The translations under genes and the position numbers were made by a program. From Bacteroidota bacterium (GTDB lineage: Bacteria; Bacteroidota; Bacteroidia; UBA8524): a stretch of DNA of 46,196 nucleotides. A model generated the notes under the pieces. That model ran no database searches. It was given only the letters and a program-made list of their open reading frames with translations, and was not told the DNA's origin. The stretch lies in assembly GCA_003531115.1 (NCBI GenBank), contig DQHT01000031.1:7859-54054 (forward strand), written 5' to 3'. Positions 1 through 8,106 of the stretch are shown here, one piece after another. Position 1 is the stretch's first letter; each line of letters opens with the position of its first letter.

Positions 1-1
1 A

Positions 2-220
2 CCCTTTAAAGAGACGATAAACATACACTATGCTGGAGGCCGCACCCCTATTTCAGTACAACTTTTTGATTTGCAGGGAAGAATGATATCCATCCATACA
101 GAAATAGCAGGAAACTATCAGCGTATTTCAGGATTAGATAACCTGGCTCCGGGAACGTATATCTTAAGGATACTTACACCTGAAGGTCCGGTCGATACCC
201 GGATACAGAAAGAATACTAA
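2..220 (+). CDS. C-terminal end of a T9SS cargo protein (partial)
   Basis: An open frame enters from the left edge and ends at TAA 218-220, giving 73 residues. The residues read as a type IX secretion C-terminal sorting domain (type A): a beta-rich segment with VQLFDLQGRMI, then GLDNLAPGTYILRI, then a short basic tail. This matches the usual pattern of such domains, with V-x-D-x-x-G-x near the middle and L-x-x-G-x-Y-x-x near the end. The protein is therefore probably exported by the Sec pathway and then moved across the outer membrane by T9SS. The functional part lies outside the window, so the activity is unknown. The start is not visible. Confidence 0.8.
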   Translation, partial: PFKETINIHYAGGRTPISVQLFDLQGRMISIHTEIAGNYQRISGLDNLAPGTYILRILTPEGPVDTRIQKEY

Positions 221-316
221 ATGCTTATTTCCCTAAGGGATGCAACTATTTTGCGTCGGATTGCGACATTAAGAGTGTAAAACCAAAGCAAGGTTTATTT
301 GCTGAGGCTTATTCTT

Positions 317-324
317 TACATTTG
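317..324 (+). promoter_or_regulatory. Candidate -7 box (TACATTTG)
   Basis: TACATTTG fits the Bacteroidota -7 consensus TAnnTTTG and lies 11 nt before the lipoprotein start at 336. A TTTG at 298-301 could be the -33 element, but the 15-nt spacer is shorter than the usual 17-23. The match is by eye only. Confidence 0.3.
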
Positions 325-335
325 TTTCAATCGAC

Positions 336-2390
336 ATGATGAAAAAGGCCATCTTTCTTTTTATCGGGCTCAGCTTACTTATCGCTTCTTGCAGAAAAGA
401 GCAGGCTTTTTCCCGTTTTAACACCAATTTACTTCTTCCACTTATGCACGCCGAACTGGGAATGGACCAGTTACTGGGCGATAGCGTTTTTATTCCGGAC
501 CCTGACGGTTCACTTCGTTTGGTTTCATCCTACGACCTGTATAGAGGTAAGATTAATGACTTGTTTGTCATCCCGGATACCCAACGGGTAAATACCCTTT
601 CACTAAAAACCCTTCGCCTGGCCGATCAATCCAAGGTACAGGTGGTGCCCCTGTTTATGATCTATCCCGATGCTGCAGCCCTTCATGGACAAACAGCTAC
701 GATCCCGGCTCAAAGTATAACCGGACTTAGTCCGATTCCTGTAGATGCGTCAGCCTTTTTTAAAGAAGCCACGCTGAATTCAGGAACCATGGAAATAGCC
801 ATCACCAATGGTTATCCGGTAGAGATCACCACACTGATCTTTCAATTAAAAAATGTTGTAGATGGATCGATTATTCAAACAGATACTTTTACCAATATTT
901 TGCCGGGCGCAAGTCAGGTTAAAATAATCGACGTTGCGGGCAAGAAACTTTATGCCCAAATGGAAGCCACGCCTGTTCTCATCGAAACGGCCGCTTCGAA
1001 TGGCCCGGTGTTAATTGACCAGTTTGCATTTACCACCATTATTTTTTCGGTGAAGGACCTTAAACCCCAAACAGCCATCGCCCGTTTCCCTGCCCAAAGC
1101 GTGATCAATACCGAAGAAACGGTCGTCTATTATTTCGGAAAAGCGCAGCTGAAAAAAATAAAAGTAAAAGCGGGGAGGGTGAGTTTCAATATAGTAAGCA
1201 CCATTGAGGAAGAAATGGAAGTGAATTATGGCATTCCGCATGCCATGCGAAACGGACAACCTTTTGCAGAAACTTTTACTGTTCCGGCCGCACCTCCCGG
1301 GGGGTCTTCAACATTTTCAATCAACTATGATATTTCGGGCTATGAAATTGATCTGAGAGGAAAAGATCCAACGATCCGCGATACGGTCAATTCCTTTTAT
1401 AATATTCTGGATGTAACCATTGATTCATCCGGCATTGAAAGAAATATTTCTCTTGAAGACAGCATATACATGTACGTGGGCCTCCTGGATATGGAACCCG
1501 AATATGCCGAAGGATATTTTGGCGGAGAGACATTCTTTGTTGGTCCCGAAACAATAGACATTGACATATTTGGAGGAGTAAGCGGTGGATTGGGTTTTGA
1601 TAATCTGAATTTTAATTTGGTCCTGGAAAACGGAATTGGGGCCGAAGGACGTGCCACCATCCATCAACTTACCTCACGCAATACAAAAAAGGGAAGTACG
1701 GTGGCATTAAGCGGTTCGGGAATTAACGGGCCTCATCTTTTGGCACCGGCCACCTATCCCCCCCTGATGCCTTCTGTGAAGCTCATAAACCTGAACGAAA
1801 GCAATTCGAATATCAAACCTTTCATTGAACATTTGCCCGACAAGCTCGACTACAATATCAGCATTGAAACCAATCCGAATGGCAACACATCGAATTTTAA
1901 AGACTTTCTAACAGATGGCTCAGAAGTAGTGGCTAAACTGGAAGTTGATATGCCTGTTAGCGTGAAGGTAGACGCCATAACCATGACGGACACCTTCGAT
2001 TTTGATATGACATCCATTAAGAACGGAGTAAATATCATTGAAGGCAGTCTGAACATTGTATCCGACAACGGATTTCCTTTTGAAGTTCAGCTTCAGATCT
2101 ATATGCTTGATGGAAACGGGATGATCATTGATTCGCTTGTGGGTCCGGCAAATAACCTGATCATGGCTGCAAATGCCGATGCAAACAATCGGGTTATCAG
2201 CCCATTACGTTCTGTGCTGACGGCACGTGTAGACAGAGCGCGGATGCCGGCATTTCGAAATACACGGAAATTCCTGGTTAAAGCGGTGATCGATACCCCA
2301 AAGACCAATACCAATTATTGGAAAATTTACAGTGATTATACGTTTAAGGTAAGCCTGACAGGCGACTTCATCTATGACCAGAATTTTTAA
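336..2390 (+). CDS. Large secreted lipoprotein of unknown function
   Basis: 684 residues. The N-terminus is a clear lipoprotein signal: two lysines, a hydrophobic stretch, then a lipobox LIASC with the Cys near residue 19, followed by RKEQ. The mature protein should be lipid-anchored in the outer or inner membrane. The body is rich in beta-strand-like segments with alternating hydrophobic residues and many Asn/Thr/Gly, and no catalytic motif is seen. I do not recognise a family; it could be a surface or periplasmic beta-sandwich protein. It overlaps the next gene by 17 nt, so the two are co-transcribed and probably act together at the outer membrane. ATG 336 is followed at once by a second ATG at 339, and either could be used. 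Confidence 0.75.
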   Translation: MMKKAIFLFIGLSLLIASCRKEQAFSRFNTNLLLPLMHAELGMDQLLGDSVFIPDPDGSLRLVSSYDLYRGKINDLFVIPDTQRVNTLSLKTLRLADQSKVQVVPLFMIYPDAAALHGQTATIPAQSITGLSPIPVDASAFFKEATLNSGTMEIAITNGYPVEITTLIFQLKNVVDGSIIQTDTFTNILPGASQVKIIDVAGKKLYAQMEATPVLIETAASNGPVLIDQFAFTTIIFSVKDLKPQTAIARFPAQSVINTEETVVYYFGKAQLKKIKVKAGRVSFNIVSTIEEEMEVNYGIPHAMRNGQPFAETFTVPAAPPGGSSTFSINYDISGYEIDLRGKDPTIRDTVNSFYNILDVTIDSSGIERNISLEDSIYMYVGLLDMEPEYAEGYFGGETFFVGPETIDIDIFGGVSGGLGFDNLNFNLVLENGIGAEGRATIHQLTSRNTKKGSTVALSGSGINGPHLLAPATYPPLMPSVKLINLNESNSNIKPFIEHLPDKLDYNISIETNPNGNTSNFKDFLTDGSEVVAKLEVDMPVSVKVDAITMTDTFDFDMTSIKNGVNIIEGSLNIVSDNGFPFEVQLQIYMLDGNGMIIDSLVGPANNLIMAANADANNRVISPLRSVLTARVDRARMPAFRNTRKFLVKAVIDTPKTNTNYWKIYSDYTFKVSLTGDFIYDQNF

Positions 2391-3633
2391 GACTTTATTC
2401 CTTTTGTGCTTTCCGTTGATGTCTATTGCCCAGCAGGACAGTTTATGGGATCATTTTCCTTCTTTCTATGATCATCCTTTCCGGACACAAAAGGCAGGTT
2501 CATTTTTGCATTTGGAGGCGGAATATACCCAAGACGCGAGTGCTGCAAACAATGCGCTATTGTGGCGAATGGGCACAAAACAAAGGCTGGGGGAAGACCT
2601 GATCGCATACAATGCCGACCGGGCAAAGTTAAAAAACCTGATGGCATTCGACAGCCGGGCATCCATCGCTTATTACAACTTGAATAAAAGTTTTTTGAAA
2701 CGCGACAGCCTCCATTATTTTGTTCGTTATGGATTTGTTGACCATTCCGGGGCAAGTTACAGCGATGAGTTTTTCAGGCTGGTTGGTCAGGGCAACAAAG
2801 CTTTTGAGGGCGATACGGCTAACGGAAACGGATTTGTATTAAACCGAACCCGTTTCGATTATTTCGATTTTGGGGTCATCCGTTTTTTTCCGGACCGTTC
2901 CAATTTAGCCGTTTCACTGGGCCTTACCCGGGGCATGCGTTTTGCCGAAGTTGATGGCTCCCGCCTATTGGTTTATACCGCTGAATACGGAACTTCAACC
3001 TTTTGGGATGTAGATGTGTCGGCCAAATTAACGCCGGCAAAAGAACAGTCCTATTTTGATGTCCATGGTACCGGAATCCAGGTGAACCTCGATTATAAGG
3101 GATTGTTGGGCCCGGAGGGTGCCTATGCCGTGGGTGCCAGAAATCTGGGTTTTATTGGCTGGACCGGAAAACACTATACAAAAAAGGACAGCTTTACATA
3201 CAACGGTTGGTATGCGCCGGATTACGCCTCCTTTTATAATTCTGACGGGAGCAATGATTTCGACAGTATGGCCAATGTATTCAGACCCGATTCGATTGTC
3301 TTTAGATCGGCTGAATGGCTACCTGCTTATGTTTATGCCGAGTATACGATGAAAGTGTTTGAGAAGCAGTCGCTCAGTTTTCGCTTCGATAAAATACTGA
3401 ATACCCCTATGGTTCCGAGAGTTTCTGTTTCATACACGTATTTTTATGGAAACTGGTACGGCATAACCCGGGTAAGTACAGGAGGCTATACGCGGTTTAA
3501 TCTTTCCCAGGAGGTAGCTTACAGGAAAGGCCATCATTTTGTCAGGGTCATGCTTTATGGCATTCAGGCCTGGGCTTTTCCAAAAAAAGCAGCGGGCCTC
3601 GGTGGCGGAATAGGCTATTCCTGGATGTTTTAG
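2374..3633 (+). CDS. Outer-membrane beta-barrel protein (DUF5723-like)
   Basis: 419 residues with a Sec signal peptide (TRIFKTLFLLCFPLMSIAQQ, cleavage likely after AQ near residue 20). The rest alternates short strands and aromatic-ended turns and finishes in GGGIGYSWMF with a terminal Phe, as outer-membrane barrels do. The middle contains a GN-x-x-FEG segment and a pattern of Y-N-L and F-D-x-G that resembles DUF5723 barrels of Bacteroidota; this assignment is from memory of the family. It overlaps the upstream lipoprotein by 17 nt and its stop overlaps the convergent PspC gene by 4 nt. Function is unknown; a partnership with the lipoprotein is inferred from the overlap. Confidence 0.7.
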   Translation: MTRIFKTLFLLCFPLMSIAQQDSLWDHFPSFYDHPFRTQKAGSFLHLEAEYTQDASAANNALLWRMGTKQRLGEDLIAYNADRAKLKNLMAFDSRASIAYYNLNKSFLKRDSLHYFVRYGFVDHSGASYSDEFFRLVGQGNKAFEGDTANGNGFVLNRTRFDYFDFGVIRFFPDRSNLAVSLGLTRGMRFAEVDGSRLLVYTAEYGTSTFWDVDVSAKLTPAKEQSYFDVHGTGIQVNLDYKGLLGPEGAYAVGARNLGFIGWTGKHYTKKDSFTYNGWYAPDYASFYNSDGSNDFDSMANVFRPDSIVFRSAEWLPAYVYAEYTMKVFEKQSLSFRFDKILNTPMVPRVSVSYTYFYGNWYGITRVSTGGYTRFNLSQEVAYRKGHHFVRVMLYGIQAWAFPKKAAGLGGGIGYSWMF

Positions 3634-5792
3634 TCAGGCATTTTAGTTACAGTTGAACCACCTTTTTGTTCGATCTTTTTGGTGTTTGGTTCTCCGTAAT
3701 AGGTAATCTGAGATGCACCATTGGCTTCCACTTCCAGATGATCTGTTACGCGGACCGCAATATTTGCTCCGCCGTTTGATTCAAGATCGATCTTTTCACA
3801 AGTCAGATTTTTCAGGTCAAGATCGCCTGCTCCATTACTTTCAAGATGGAATATGGATATTTTACCCTGCAAAACACAATAGTTGAGCCCGTTTGTTTGA
3901 AGACTCAGGTTTTGCGCGTTTATTTCTCCCTCCAGCTGAGCGGCACCATTTAATTCGATCTTGCTGCTGGTCTGATTCGGAAAGCGAAGTGAAACACGGC
4001 TGGTTCCATTCACCTGAAGGCTTTTTAAACGGGGTATTCCAATATGAATGCGCCCATGAGCTTTTCCTATAAAAGCAGTTGGCACACTGATCTCAAGAAG
4101 ATCGCCCCTTTGAACGAAGTTGGGTGTGAACGAAATATCCTGATCGGTGGTAACGGAAAACACCGTGCTTTCATAGAGTACCAGGTCGGGTAGGCCGGTG
4201 ATCCTGAGTTCGTCGAAATCGGTGTAGGAATAACGCTGTCCATGAGCTTCCATGGAGATTTTCTCATCTATTTTTAAACCATCCGGGGTCATTAAAAAGG
4301 CTTTACCGTCAAGACCGCTGTTATGGATATAGGAGTCGGTACTAACCCGTTCCAGAAAAGTGCTCACATTGTTCCCAAAAACAACGACTGTCCCATAAGG
4401 AATATACAAGTCGTATACAAGTTGTTGATTTTTCCATACATCCTGCTCCGGCACTTGAAAATAGGGGTTAAAAACCAGTTTGCCCGATTCTATTTTTAAT
4501 TCATGGCTGATATGTGAAGCCAGTTCTGCGGCCTGGTCATGGCTTTTTCCATTGGCATGTTTCTGTTCTTTCAGGTGAATTTTCGGAACATTGCTCACCT
4601 GAATATTGAGGCTGACCGGCCGTTTCAGGAAACCATTTTCCCGTGCATAAATGCCGCGAATACCCCGGCTGCGACCAAACTCCAGTACAAACTCTTTTTG
4701 TCCGTATAGGGCCACGTTAGAGGATTCGATATAGAGGGTGTCAACATGTGGAAGATCTTGCTCATGCGTTAATGTTGCATGGTCGCGCCAGGAATCGGAG
4801 AGGTGGAAGGCCATAAAAATAACGCCGATCAGGGCAAAAAGCCAAAGACCACTCAGCCCCCGGCCAATCCACCTGTTCCCACTATTGAGGCCAAATAAAA
4901 GACGAATGCCGGTATAGAGGATCGCCACTACCGGAATGAGCAGGAGTAGGGCGATACACATTTCATACAAAAAGGCAACGCTGTTGGTTTCAAAAAGTTG
5001 ATGGAAAAAGGGAAAGAAGGGAGTGCGCCACATATCGGTAACCAATCCGAAATAAGCGAATCCTGCTGCGATTATTAAGGCGATCATAGCCGTAACCATA
5101 ACAAAACCAACAAATCGAAGGAATATCCTGAGGCCTATTCCCAGTCCGGTAACCATAGCTTTGGAAGCCTGTCCCGCTGCTGATCGCGCATTATCCGCAA
5201 TTTTAGACCCGTCAAATTCATTTCTAAAGCGGTCAAATTCTTCTTTTACTTTTTTTTCGATGGTATCGATAGTCACTTTTTCGCCTTTCATTTCAAGGCG
5301 TTCGGAAGGGGTTTTTGCCTCTGGGATCAGTACCCATAAAATAATGTACAGGATAAAGCCGGTTCCAAAGGTGAAAAAGGCGAACAGAAAGGCGATACGT
5401 ATCCAGATGGTGTCAATATCGAAATAGGCGCCAAGCCCGCTGCATACACCACCCAGCCATTTGCTTTCGCCATCGCGGTAAAGCACACGTTTCGTTTTAC
5501 TGTAGCTTAGGTTCGGGTTTTCATCCTCATCCGTCTGGTCAAATTCTGCCGGGTCACCCATTTGTTTGATGATCTCTTTTACACGGAGAAGGTTAACGGC
5601 GCCGGTCGTTCCGGGATTTCTGCCGAGCATTTCGGCGATGCGGCTTTCGATATCTGACAAAATTTCTTCGACCCCTTCCTGTCCTTTAAAATGGCTTTTA
5701 AGTTTACGGAGGTAGGCGTCAAGATGCTCAAAGGCGTCTTCTTCTATTTGAAAAACGAGGCCCTGAATATTGATACTTATGATTCGGTTCAT
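3630..5792 (-). CDS. PspC-domain membrane protein with C-terminal adhesin-head-like domain
   Basis: 720 residues. An N-terminal soluble region (about 1-100) precedes a PspC domain (about 104-165: GVCSGLGAYFDID, then the hydrophobic ILYIILWVLIPEA). Several membrane segments follow between about 225 and 345. The last 200 residues form a repetitive beta region with NGA/NGG turns (ELNGAAQLEG, ESNGGAN, EANGASQ), typical of the DUF2807/GIN-head beta-helix. PspC proteins act in envelope-stress control; in Bacteroidota this architecture usually follows a PadR gene. Here the start overlaps the PadR stop in ATGA, so the two are translationally coupled. The 3' end overlaps the convergent barrel gene by 4 nt (TTAG), leaving no room for a separate terminator. 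Confidence 0.88.
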   Translation of the reverse strand: MNRIISINIQGLVFQIEEDAFEHLDAYLRKLKSHFKGQEGVEEILSDIESRIAEMLGRNPGTTGAVNLLRVKEIIKQMGDPAEFDQTDEDENPNLSYSKTKRVLYRDGESKWLGGVCSGLGAYFDIDTIWIRIAFLFAFFTFGTGFILYIILWVLIPEAKTPSERLEMKGEKVTIDTIEKKVKEEFDRFRNEFDGSKIADNARSAAGQASKAMVTGLGIGLRIFLRFVGFVMVTAMIALIIAAGFAYFGLVTDMWRTPFFPFFHQLFETNSVAFLYEMCIALLLLIPVVAILYTGIRLLFGLNSGNRWIGRGLSGLWLFALIGVIFMAFHLSDSWRDHATLTHEQDLPHVDTLYIESSNVALYGQKEFVLEFGRSRGIRGIYARENGFLKRPVSLNIQVSNVPKIHLKEQKHANGKSHDQAAELASHISHELKIESGKLVFNPYFQVPEQDVWKNQQLVYDLYIPYGTVVVFGNNVSTFLERVSTDSYIHNSGLDGKAFLMTPDGLKIDEKISMEAHGQRYSYTDFDELRITGLPDLVLYESTVFSVTTDQDISFTPNFVQRGDLLEISVPTAFIGKAHGRIHIGIPRLKSLQVNGTSRVSLRFPNQTSSKIELNGAAQLEGEINAQNLSLQTNGLNYCVLQGKISIFHLESNGAGDLDLKNLTCEKIDLESNGGANIAVRVTDHLEVEANGASQITYYGEPNTKKIEQKGGSTVTKMPD

Positions 5793-6127
5793 GTTTGCTG
5801 TTTTATTCCGGTTGCCTTTTCAACCGCTTGGTTTAATTCAGACCAGGTGCTATGGAGATCTTTTAGAAATGTTTTTCCTGATTCGGTAACAGAGTAATAT
5901 TTGCGGGGGGGACCTTGTGTACTTTCTTCCCATCTGTATTGAAGCAAACCGGCGTTTTTTAGTCGGGTTAAGATGGGGTACAGTGTTCCTTCCACCACAA
6001 TGAGGCGTGACTCTTTAAGCTTGTCGATAATATCAGAAGCATAGATCTCCTGTTGCGCAATAATCCCCAGGATACAATATTCGAGTATCCCTTTTCGCAT
6101 CTGAGATTGTGTGTTTTCTACCTTCAC
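5789..6127 (-). CDS. PadR family transcriptional regulator
   Basis: 112 residues with the PadR winged-helix layout: an initial helix (QMRKGILEYCILGII), YASDIIDKLKES, the recognition-helix region VVEGTLYPILTRLKNAGLL, and a wing ending GPPRKYYSVTESGKTFL. PadR proteins are small dimeric repressors that often regulate themselves and a neighbouring membrane gene. The start is GTG at 6127; an in-frame ATG at codon 10 would cut the first helix, so GTG is preferred. The gene overlaps the PspC gene by 4 nt. Its -7 box ends only 4 nt before the GTG, so the transcript may be nearly leaderless. It probably represses its own operon, inferred from family habits and the operator-like site upstream. Confidence 0.9.
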   Translation of the reverse strand: MKVENTQSQMRKGILEYCILGIIAQQEIYASDIIDKLKESRLIVVEGTLYPILTRLKNAGLLQYRWEESTQGPPRKYYSVTESGKTFLKDLHSTWSELNQAVEKATGIKQQT

Positions 6128-6131
6128 AATG

Positions 6132-6164
6132 CAAAGATATAGTTAATGGAAGGTAATATGCAAT
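6132..6164 (-). promoter_or_regulatory. Promoter of the PadR-PspC operon
   Basis: Read on the minus strand, TATCTTTG (complement of 6132-6139) matches the TAnnTTTG -7 box, and ATTG (complement of 6161-6164) lies 21 nt upstream as the -33 element. Spacing and sequence both fit Bacteroidota primary promoters. The -33 element overlaps the operator-like site at 6153-6173. Confidence 0.6.
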
Positions 6165-6173
6165 ACAAGGTAC
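6153..6173. promoter_or_regulatory. Operator-like site, degenerate copy of CTTTG-N5-CAAAG
   Basis: The forward strand reads AATATG-CAATA-CAAGGTACT. The right half (CAAGGTACT) aligns with the right halves of the sites at 6231-6251 (CAAAGTGCT) and 7174-7193 (CAAAGCACT), and the central five bases also end in TA. The left arm is degenerate. It sits over the -33 region of the PadR promoter, where a bound repressor would block polymerase. Function is inferred from the repeated pattern only. Confidence 0.4.
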
Positions 6174-6206
6174 TAAAAATAATTGAAAAAACTTTTTTTG
6201 GAATAA

Positions 6207-6237
6207 TTTGGAGAAGAGGATTTTAATATTAGCTTTG
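6207..6237 (+). promoter_or_regulatory. Promoter of the membrane-protein/winged-helix operon
   Basis: TTTG at 6207-6210, a 19-nt spacer and TAGCTTTG at 6230-6237 give a textbook Bacteroidota -33/-7 pair, 20 nt before the start at 6258. The -7 box forms the left arm of the palindrome at 6231-6251, so a bound repressor would mask it. Confidence 0.65.
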
Positions 6238-6251
6238 AATTACAAAGTGCT
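6231..6251. promoter_or_regulatory. Palindromic operator candidate CTTTG-AATTA-CAAAG
   Basis: CTTTG (6233-6237), AATTA, then CAAAG (6243-6247) is an exact inverted repeat with a 5-nt spacer, followed by TGCT. It overlaps the -7 box and the predicted transcription start. A similar site occurs at 7174-7193 and a weaker one at 6153-6173. Confidence 0.5.
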
Positions 6252-6257
6252 TTTAAG

Positions 6258-6860
6258 ATGAATAAACCGCTTGAAGATTTAAAAGAAATACGCCAGATGA
6301 TGGAGCGCAGCAGCCGCTTTCTGTCACTTTCCGGATCCTCCGGAATAGGCATCGGTTTTCTGGCTTCCCTGTTCGTAGCCTGGCAGATAAGCAATGGCAA
6401 TATGTCGCTCACCCAACAGGAAAATTTTGACCTGAGCCCGGCATGGGAGGAGTTTATTATCGGAAGCTTTGGGCTTTTTATTGTTTGTGTCCTCCTTTCG
6501 ATGGGCCTTACATTGAGAAGAACATTAAAAAAGGGGCTGACAATATGGACATCAGGCACAAAAAATATTCTTGGGGCGATCGGACTGCCTATGATGGTCG
6601 GTGCCATGTTATTGCTTCAGAATTTTAATACCCTCTGCACCGATGCCTTTTTTCCAACTACCTTGTTATGCTATGGATTGGGACTCTTTTTTGCCAGCCG
6701 CTATACCTATGACGAATTGAGAATAATGGGATTAGCCATGTTGGTTTTGGGTACTTTGTCCATACTTTATTCGCCCTATAGCCTTTTGTTTTGGGTATTG
6801 GGCTTTGGTGCGCTCCATATGATTTACGGGGCGATCATGTATTTTCGTTACGAACGATGA
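6258..6860 (+). CDS. Six-helix membrane protein paired with a winged-helix regulator
   Basis: 200 residues. After a charged cytosolic start (residues 1-25, NKPLEDLKEIRQMMERSSRF) there are about six hydrophobic segments, at roughly 30-46, 68-90, 108-128, 136-152, 157-172 and 175-197, so it is an inner-membrane protein. No enzymatic motif is visible. The start overlaps nothing, but its stop overlaps the next gene in ATGA, so the membrane protein and the regulator are coupled. Pairs of a small polytopic protein with an HTH_27-type regulator recur in Bacteroidota; the membrane partner may sense the envelope or act as the regulated target. That role is inferred. Confidence 0.8.
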   Translation: MNKPLEDLKEIRQMMERSSRFLSLSGSSGIGIGFLASLFVAWQISNGNMSLTQQENFDLSPAWEEFIIGSFGLFIVCVLLSMGLTLRRTLKKGLTIWTSGTKNILGAIGLPMMVGAMLLLQNFNTLCTDAFFPTTLLCYGLGLFFASRYTYDELRIMGLAMLVLGTLSILYSPYSLLFWVLGFGALHMIYGAIMYFRYER

Positions 6861-7156
6861 AGCATATTCTCGAAGGACTCGATAAAGCATTTGAAAGTAA
6901 AGCACGGCTGGGGATCATGTCGGTGCTTATGGTCAACGACTGGGTTGAATTTAATGAGATGAAAGAACTCCTGGGTATGAGCGATGGCAATGTAGCCAGC
7001 CATATCGTGGCCCTGGAAAAGCTAGGCTATGTGCATGTACGAAAAGAATTCCGTGGCAAAAAACCGGTTACTTCCTATGCAGCCACAGTCCCCGGAAAAA
7101 AGGCTTTTGAACACCATTTGAACACTCTTGAAAAATTGATCAATCCTAAATCCTGA
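6857..7156 (+). CDS. Winged-helix transcriptional regulator (HTH_27/MarR-like)
   Basis: 99 residues from ATG 6857, which overlaps the upstream TGA as ATGA; a longer frame opens inside the previous gene and is not used. The sequence follows the one-domain winged-helix family pattern: FESKARLGIMSVLM, then FNEMKELLGMSDGNVASHI, then LEKLGYVHVRKEF and a wing with KKPVTSYAATVPGKKAFEHH. Such proteins have no ligand domain and probably bind DNA as dimers. It is the best candidate for binding the CTTTG-N5-CAAAG sites before and after it, although the PadR protein across the divergent gap is an alternative. Confidence 0.88.
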   Translation: MKHILEGLDKAFESKARLGIMSVLMVNDWVEFNEMKELLGMSDGNVASHIVALEKLGYVHVRKEFRGKKPVTSYAATVPGKKAFEHHLNTLEKLINPKS

Positions 7157-7168
7157 ATTTTTTTTGTT

Positions 7169-7663
7169 ATGATACTTTGCGATACAAAGCACTTTGAGGC
7201 ACTCAGGATTCTGAGAGAAAAGATCTTTAATTTTTTGACGCTGGAGGTTTATTTCCCCTATTGCAAAGCAATTTATTCTGGAAAAGGAGAGGCGATCACC
7301 TTAAAAGACCTGGCCGACATGCCCCCGGGGAGCCTGGGAAATCAAACTTTTTTCTTTCTGTGCCATCATAAGCTCCAACCCATGCCGGGCTATGAAGCGC
7401 ACGATATGAAGCATACCCTCCTTGGATTTCCGGCCAATATGCTGGGGGAAATTTGTATGCAATACTTCGAATTTGGCAACGGCAACCGTAGCCTCCCGGT
7501 GATAACGGTGATGCTCTTCGGAACCTTTTTTATGCCGGAGAAATATCCCGAATACCGACGCCATTTTGCTCGGGGAAGGAAGGCAAAGCAACTTTCCCAA
7601 ATCGATCTGAAAACCTACGCGACTCAACCTGTAAATCAATTAAGATCATTATGGAATCTCTAG
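7169..7663 (+). CDS. Coq4-like protein with HDxxH-x11-E motif
   Basis: 164 residues as drawn from ATG 7169. Residues 78-94 read H-D-M-K-H, then eleven residues, then E, which is the metal-binding signature of the Coq4 family. The surrounding GYEAHDMKHTLLGF and the FFELG-like YFEFGNGN also fit. Coq4 proteins work in ubiquinone synthesis elsewhere, but Bacteroidota normally make menaquinone, so the substrate here is open. The first ten codons overlap a palindromic site (7174-7193), which suggests the real start may lie downstream at a non-ATG codon (ATT 7208, CTG 7211 or TTG 7235 are in frame). The next gene starts 13 nt before this one's stop, so they are co-transcribed. Confidence 0.75.
   Translation: MILCDTKHFEALRILREKIFNFLTLEVYFPYCKAIYSGKGEAITLKDLADMPPGSLGNQTFFFLCHHKLQPMPGYEAHDMKHTLLGFPANMLGEICMQYFEFGNGNRSLPVITVMLFGTFFMPEKYPEYRRHFARGRKAKQLSQIDLKTYATQPVNQLRSLWNL
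7174..7193. promoter_or_regulatory. Palindromic operator candidate ACTTTG-CGATA-CAAAGCACT
   Basis: CTTTG (7175-7179), CGATA, then CAAAG (7185-7189) is an exact inverted repeat with the same 5-nt spacer as the site at 6231-6251, again followed by a CT-containing right flank (CAAAGCACT). It lies 18 nt after the regulator's stop and within the first codons of the Coq4-like frame as drawn. Confidence 0.5.
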
Positions 7664-8106
7664 TTAAATCAATACCGTATTCCGGTTATCGCCGCTATTT
7701 GCTGCGTTACCAGGTCCTGGCCAGTGGAGTAGCCTGTTTGCCCGTCTTTTTGAGCATCGTTACCCTCATCGGTCTTCCCCATCTGCTCTTCGTCATCCTG
7801 ATCGGCTTTCTCGATGGAGGCGCACCAAGTACAGCTCGACGCGTTGTTCATGGCATTATGTTCCTGTATTATACTGCTCTCCTTCTGATCACCCTACTGT
7901 TATGGCCTGAAACTTTGGGAAGCTGGTCGCACGCAGACAGCATTGACAGGCTCATCCAGATTCAAATGATGCTCCTGCCTTTGATCCTGACCATTCAGCT
8001 TGGTATGATCGCCTTCGAATGGATCTATCCGATACTGCTCCCGCACGAACTCCTTGAGCAACGCTCGCATACACAAAACGAAAATAATAAACTCCAATCC
8101 ATATGA
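7651..8106 (+). CDS. Small polytopic membrane protein
   Basis: 151 residues with about four hydrophobic segments (roughly 24-42, 44-58, 70-90 and 103-130) and charged ends (YRRYLLRYQ; ELLEQRSHTQNENNK). No recognised motif. Its ATG lies inside the end of the Coq4-like gene (13-nt overlap), and its TGA overlaps the next start in ATGA, so it belongs to a tightly coupled three-gene unit. The function is unknown. The two flanking genes are likewise a membrane-linked enzyme-like protein and a membrane protein, which suggests an inner-membrane complex or lipid-related process, by context only. Confidence 0.7.
   Translation: MESLVKSIPYSGYRRYLLRYQVLASGVACLPVFLSIVTLIGLPHLLFVILIGFLDGGAPSTARRVVHGIMFLYYTALLLITLLLWPETLGSWSHADSIDRLIQIQMMLLPLILTIQLGMIAFEWIYPILLPHELLEQRSHTQNENNKLQSI

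Noticed and set aside
221..260. TCCCTAAGGGA hairpin after the partial T9SS gene, possibly a terminator
   Set aside because: The stem has only four pairs with a 3-nt loop and is not followed by a T run, so it is too weak.
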